From positions 6,193,001 to 6,257,000 of the forward strand of contig JADANN010000364.1 in assembly GCA_018806985.1 (NCBI GenBank): 64,000 nt of DNA, given 5' to 3'. Positions 38,301 to 44,300 of this stretch are shown here, in pieces. The notes under the pieces are model-generated. The model was given only the letters and a program-made list of their open reading frames with translations, did not search any database and was not told the DNA's origin. The translations under genes were made by a program, and so were the position numbers. Each line of letters starts with the position of its first letter. Position 1 is the stretch's first letter. The stretch comes from Angiostrongylus vasorum (lineage: Eukaryota > Nematoda > Chromadorea > Rhabditida > Metastrongylidae).

Positions 38301-41300
38301 TCCATCTCATCCTGAGTTGAGCAGATGACAAAACAGTCATCTACATATCTACAGTAGAGTACCGGCCGGAGATCAATAACGGTAATAGTAATAGGTAACG
38401 ATAATAATCAATAATAACGCTTCTATTTTAGACATAAATGCAATGGCAAGACTTGGCGCCAGTCGCTGTCCCATTGCCAGCCCTCTAATTTGTGCGTAAT
38501 AATTCCCAGACCATCTGAAAAATCGAACAGTTTAAGCACTCTTTTAAAAAAAGCCATGAGCTGCTGAATAGACAAGCTATGCATATGTATTCCTCCTTCA
38601 TGTTCAACAAGAAGTTCGTGGATGGCTTGCATTGCGGAGTCATTCGATATGTTGGTGTACAGCGCGGAAACGTCGAAAGACTCCACTACGCAGTAGACGT
38701 TCTAGGAACATATGGGTGTTCGTAAGGTGAGCTGGAATATGTTTGAGCAACTGGGAAAGTATTAGGCTTAAAAACCAGGTTATTCTATCCGTTGGTTAGT
38801 CTACACAACTGATGATGGATCTAACCTTGAAGGATGTTAGGTTAGATTTTCATCTTTCTATATGCGTTATCGGAGCGTTTGACTTAGTAAATTGTCTATC
38901 AATATACCCTTCCAGGCTCTGAAGAAGGCGAAATCCGCCGAAACGTCAGCTTTAACGGAATAAAAAATAAAGTAACACCTCGTGTTTGCTCAACAAGATT
39001 ATCGAGAACTATTATTGTCTGAGTCGCTTAGCTCACTGTCTACTCTGGTACAGAACGGAAAGCCAGCAGGAGCATACCCACTACACGTGCAGACCTCGCA
39101 AGCCATACGTAGGTATCAGAAAGCTGAACATGGTAAAAATAGGTGGACCTCATTCCCCTGACCTCGAAAGAGCCTCTAGGGACGGCGCGTTCGGTAGGAC
39201 GAATAGGAAGAGTTCATATCTCAGGGTCATTCTAGCGCAAAGGACTAAGATGAAAGCTCGTACCTACAATGCACGCACACTTGCACCTCAGTCCTCGACA
39301 GAATATTTGGTCATGCAGACAACAAGGATAAGGTACAACGTCATCGAACTGGCCGTGACAGGCCAACGCCACCCATTCAAAGCTGTCTATGACACCGGAG
39401 AAGAACTGTTCTTCGGAACATGCGACAGTAGAGGAGTCGGCGGCGCCAGCGTTCTCGTCAACACGAGTTTGTCCACGAACATCGATTCATTCGAACAACT
39501 AACAACCTGAATCCAGAGCGTTTGCGATTGAAAAAGACATGGATCAATTCCGGCTTTGACAATCCTTGTTGTCGACGCGCCCACGTCAAACTCTGGCGAA
39601 GAAGAAGTCGAAGCGTTCTAAATGGACTTGGAGAAGTTCTACAGAGAAGACCATACATTCTTCAAGGTTCATTGGAGATTTCAAGGCCAAGATTGGACCA
39701 AGGTCATCATTGGAGATTTCAAGGCCAACATTGGACCAAGAAGAACGTCTGATTAGAATGGAACGAACAGGAAGAACGGCTATCTGAGTTTATCATGGCG
39801 ACCAAGACCACCATGGTAATTCGCAATTCCAGAAGCCCCACCCTCAACGCTGGACGTCGGAGTCTCCCAATGGAGAGTAGCATAACGAAACAGACCACAT
39901 CATAGTAAATCGAAGCTCTTGCTTTACCGAAGTCGCTGTTATCCCGAAATCCTACATGGGCATCAGACCATCGCCTAATTTGTGTTAGATTTCATTTCTT
40001 GCGGAAAGGAGAAAAAACGGCTGAATTCGAATAAGGAAGCCACAAAACCACCGTAAACGTCCAATAACGTTCGATAGACACGTCCGTATGCCTTCATGTG
40101 AAACAAAGCTGGATGGATATGTTGTAGCACCGGTTCCTCCTTCCGAAATCGGGCAAGCTGTTTCGTCGGTGAAAAAATCGAACAGCTCCAGGTATGGACA
40201 GGATAAGATCTGAAAATCTGAAGAACCTTCCACCAGTCCTTAGCAATACATTGGCTCGGCTCTTCACACGATACGTTTCAGAATGCAAAGTTCCTACTTA
40301 ATTAAAGACCGGCAAGACCATGCTATTGAAAAAAAATGGTGACCCTACACGATAACGGCAACTATCGCTCAATGTGCTTACTGTCTGTCGTCTGCAAACT
40401 GTTCACTGGAGTTATCCTAAACAGTATTGACAGAACATCGGACGAAGGCAGCCATGTGAGCAAGCAAGGTTTCGAAAAGGATTTAGTACGATGGACCACA
40501 TCCACACGATAACAAGACCCAGTGAACTATCGCGAGAGTACAAAAAAACCGCTCTATCTCACATTCATCGATTCAAAGAAGGCCTTTAATTCAACTGAGA
40601 TAGAAGTAGTCGTGGAAGCCCTGGACAGTCAGGGAGTCCCTGCTCAGTACATAAAGATTCTTCGTGAGCTGTACAAGAATTTCACAACCAAGATATCACC
40701 ATTCAACGATATTAACATCGACGTCAAAAGAGGAGTCAAGAAAGACGATGCAATCTCGCCAGAATTATTTACTACCACACTTGAGAACGTCGTGAGAACA
40801 CTGGAATGGGAAAGCATGAAAGGTAAAGGATAAAGCTGTCGGCGTTGACCAATCTCTGAGAGATGCGCCATGCATCCGACTTCATTAAATAACGTTGGAG
40901 GCGATTTAATGTATATCTGGCCTTTTACAATGACTCGCGGTAGCTTATCGAGCCAATGCTGCTATCCTCCTAAGCAAGTCCGGTACCAATTTGCCGACCC
41001 TGGAGGGATGGAAGGACTGTTGAGCTACAAGCGCCAGACCAATCCTAGTGTGTGTCGCAGAGCGCCTCCGACCACCGCGCCAAACGCGGCCTTTAGGAAA
41101 AACACAGAAGGGAAAATTGATTGTCGACAATTACACCATCTTCATCGCTCCATTGATGACATCGTTTTTATAACACGAAACATTAACCAAGGTCAACTAA
41201 TGCCTACCTACTTTGACAAGGTCAGTGGAAGGATTGGTATTCGGCTGAATCTGATAAAAACGATCTTTATGAAGAACGGATTGCTTACTTGCACCCTGTT

Positions 41301-44300
41301 CACGCTCAATGGAACCAATATCTCCGAATGCTCCAATTACGTTTATCTAGGTCAGGAAATCAACAAGATAAAAGATATAGCCGCAGAGTTAAACAGAAGG
41401 AGACGACTGGCTTGGGGAGCTTTCAAGAGCATCGATGATATACTGAAGAGAACAAAGAACACCCTCCTGCCCTAACTTATATCTGGCCGCTACGTAAGCA
41501 GAGGGAAAGGTCAGTCAGCGTTATTTACGTGCAGTCGAAAGGAGGATGTTATGAGTATCCTTTGTCACACAATTGAGGAATGGATCCAAGCCCCCTGACC
41601 TGCGTGAACGATCAAAAATCAATGCTGCCGTTCAATACGCCGAACAATTGAGTATAAGATGGGTCGGACACGTAATGCGCATGGGACAATCGATGGACAA
41701 GAGCCGTTAGTGACTGGATTCCTCAAGATTTCAAATGTACAGCAAGAAGACCACTGACCCTATGGTCGGGGGTTTTTCACGAAAAAGCCCTAGAAGAAAG
41801 GCATGATGATCAGCGAGTCCCTAAAGCGACCAGAACCCTCCTGGCCACTCTCACACGCGACAAGGAAAAAATGGAATATTTTTCCCTCGATCGCTCGGGT
41901 CATTCTACGATCAACGGGACAACAGATGATACAGATGGAGTAGTGGAAATTGGTCTGCACTAAGTCGGAGCTACACGGTGAATTTGACGATTTATTTCTA
42001 CCTATTTTGCCAGTTCCTCTCCATACCGACTTACAGTTGTCCGTGGGTTGGTTTAGTTAAGGAGAACGGGTGATCATCGGAAGTTAATTTCACTTAACGA
42101 TGTCATCTAAGGTGGGAACAAGCGCACATCTCTCTGGATATTTGCTAAAGGAGACAGATACCACGACTTAGCTTGGAGAGGTACGCATGGGTATGTTCTC
42201 GCCAAAAAAAGTGTAAAAGTGAAGAAGGGCACCACAAGTATGGCATTTTTCCCTCTCCTTTAGCGAACGAACCCCTAGTGAGGAGCTCCCGTGCGCAATC
42301 TTGGTAATAAATTTAGTAATTCCCCTGCACACATTTACCGATATACTCACCAAAAGCGCGTTATTATGTAGAACACCGTGTTGATGCCATGTGATAATTC
42401 CTTTTCACAGTGAAATAAGAAATCGAACGATTTACTTTTTTTCCGAAAACGGCCTTGAATGCGTGGTCACTGAATGATAAACGGGAAGACAGATATTAGA
42501 GATGGATCGCTTATAGCTAAGAATTTGGGTTAACAGTTGAGCCAGCAAGCTTGGCTTGGTAGGTGGTTTCAAGAAACTACTTGATATGACATTGATATTT
42601 CTGGATAGAATGGAAGAAATGTGATGGATAAAGTACCATGATATATTGTTCGCCATACTAATCTGTCGATATCGATATCGACACCACAGCAACTATTACA
42701 TCGTCTCTATCGAAAGTCTCCCCTTATGTGAATTTTTAATTGTCAAGTAGTCTTAGGGTGTATAGGAGTTGGAAATGTATCCCAAAAAATGTGCGAATGG
42801 AACATAGCTTGAAAAATGTGGATGTTAACTAAACTCCAAATCTATACACTAAATTCAAACTATTAGGGATGAGTCTAACTTCAGGATCAATGATTCTGCT
42901 GGGCAGTGTTGCTCGTAAGTATCTTTGCTATCTTCTGTCAAAGCATCTCGGTCCCGAACCTGGAATTCTACCGCAAAAACGAAGAAGTCGCACAGCCTCC
43001 GAACTTTTAAACACAATAGGGCAATTCAGGTTAGTCATATGCATCAGTTGAAGGAGTGAAGATAGATTGGATTTTCTATCCTTCAGTCGTCAACAAGTTT
43101 GCCTAGTTAAGGGTTATAATGGAATGGATTTTCAAACTGCTGATAAACGGATAATGCTCATTTGTGTTTAAGAAAACGATAATTGAATAAATTTTTTAAA
43201 AAAGTGAATAGAAGGGAAAAAAAGTTTTGGGGATAAAAAAGAGTTATGGAAACACGCAAATGAAAGGGAAATCAAGTAATCCAAGGGATTCGTATTTCCT
43301 TCACCGATAAATATGCGGGCTCCTTTTATAAAATTCGATGCCTACGATATACATGGGGTTTTCCTAGCTATTGTTTACATATGCGGAGCCTGTGAATTCT
43401 GCTGAAACGTTTGGCTTATAAGCTTAGGATAAAAAATGCTACGGTTTTCCGTTCCGCCTTTGCTTCAACGTTATTGTTCATCACCATGAGATTGAGAAAA
43501 AGGCGCAAGTAGTTCAGCGTCCAACTTTTTTCTTCTATTCGTTTCAGAAGAGGGTCGAATTTGAACTTCAACGCGTCCAATAATGGGGCTTTAACCCAGG
43601 CCATCCTGACAGACAGAAATATCAGCGGAAACACACTGTTGGCTCACTCACCGCTTCATGACGACCAAGGTGATAGAGGGCCACTTGCGCCACTTCTCTA
43701 TAGTCAAACCGAAACGCATGACCTTCCAGTGGTAAGTCATCACTCAATAGCAAAACTTTAAAGCAAAGTGCATCGGAAAGTGATAGTAATGAATAGCATG
43801 GTTGATATTAAGGAAAACGTCAATACATAAATACAAAACTACTCCAATAAGAAGAAACAGTTATGTTTCAGCACACTTTGGCTCAACGAGCACAGATTTT
43901 GGCATCAAAAATCGACTTGGATGATGTAGCGATTGATCCAGCACCATTTCAACTCGTTAAAGGAACATCACTTTATAAGGTGATTAGCACTTAAATTCAG
44001 TAAAAACTTAACATTAGGTTGCACATCCACAGTGATAAGCATTCTAGCCAATGCACTTTATTTCCGTCCATTTTTTTAGCGCATAGAAATTTCTCTGTTA
44101 GATCTTTTACATTCAATCGACAGCCTCTCCACCACCGATTTTGTTCCAAGCACTTGACAGGAAAATTGTTCAGTACCCTTAATATTCTACTACAAAAGGT
44201 TTTTTCGAAGAACTTTTTTCGTACTGCCTCAGAGACTATTGCTAATGAAGAAGATACTAAGATCTATTCGCTGGACCAAAGATTAACACTTATGAAGAGG

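Larger units (their letters stand above)
37047..39010 (-). mobile_element. Penelope-like element with inverted terminal tails
   Basis: The coding strand is minus. The RT part (38250-38700) and a GIY-YIG endonuclease (37377-37910) are followed by the 3' tail at the left end. The same tail occurs in inverted orientation at the right end (about 38830-39008), so the element has terminal inverted repeats of roughly 180-220 bp. Flanks carry an imperfect target-site duplication: attattatgtctga at 37033-37046 and attattgtctga at 39011-39022. The 5' part of the RT is missing. Confidence 0.85.
39025..41930 (+). mobile_element. RTE-type LINE, copy 2 (5'-truncated, decayed), in a clh intron
   Basis: It is similar to copy 1 throughout but more eroded. 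It starts abruptly next to the right end of the PLE at 39010 and is interrupted by a SINE-B insertion (about 40822-41090). It ends with the shared 3' sequence near 41930, directly abutting the inverted copy of the clh exon-intron segment. Confidence 0.85.
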
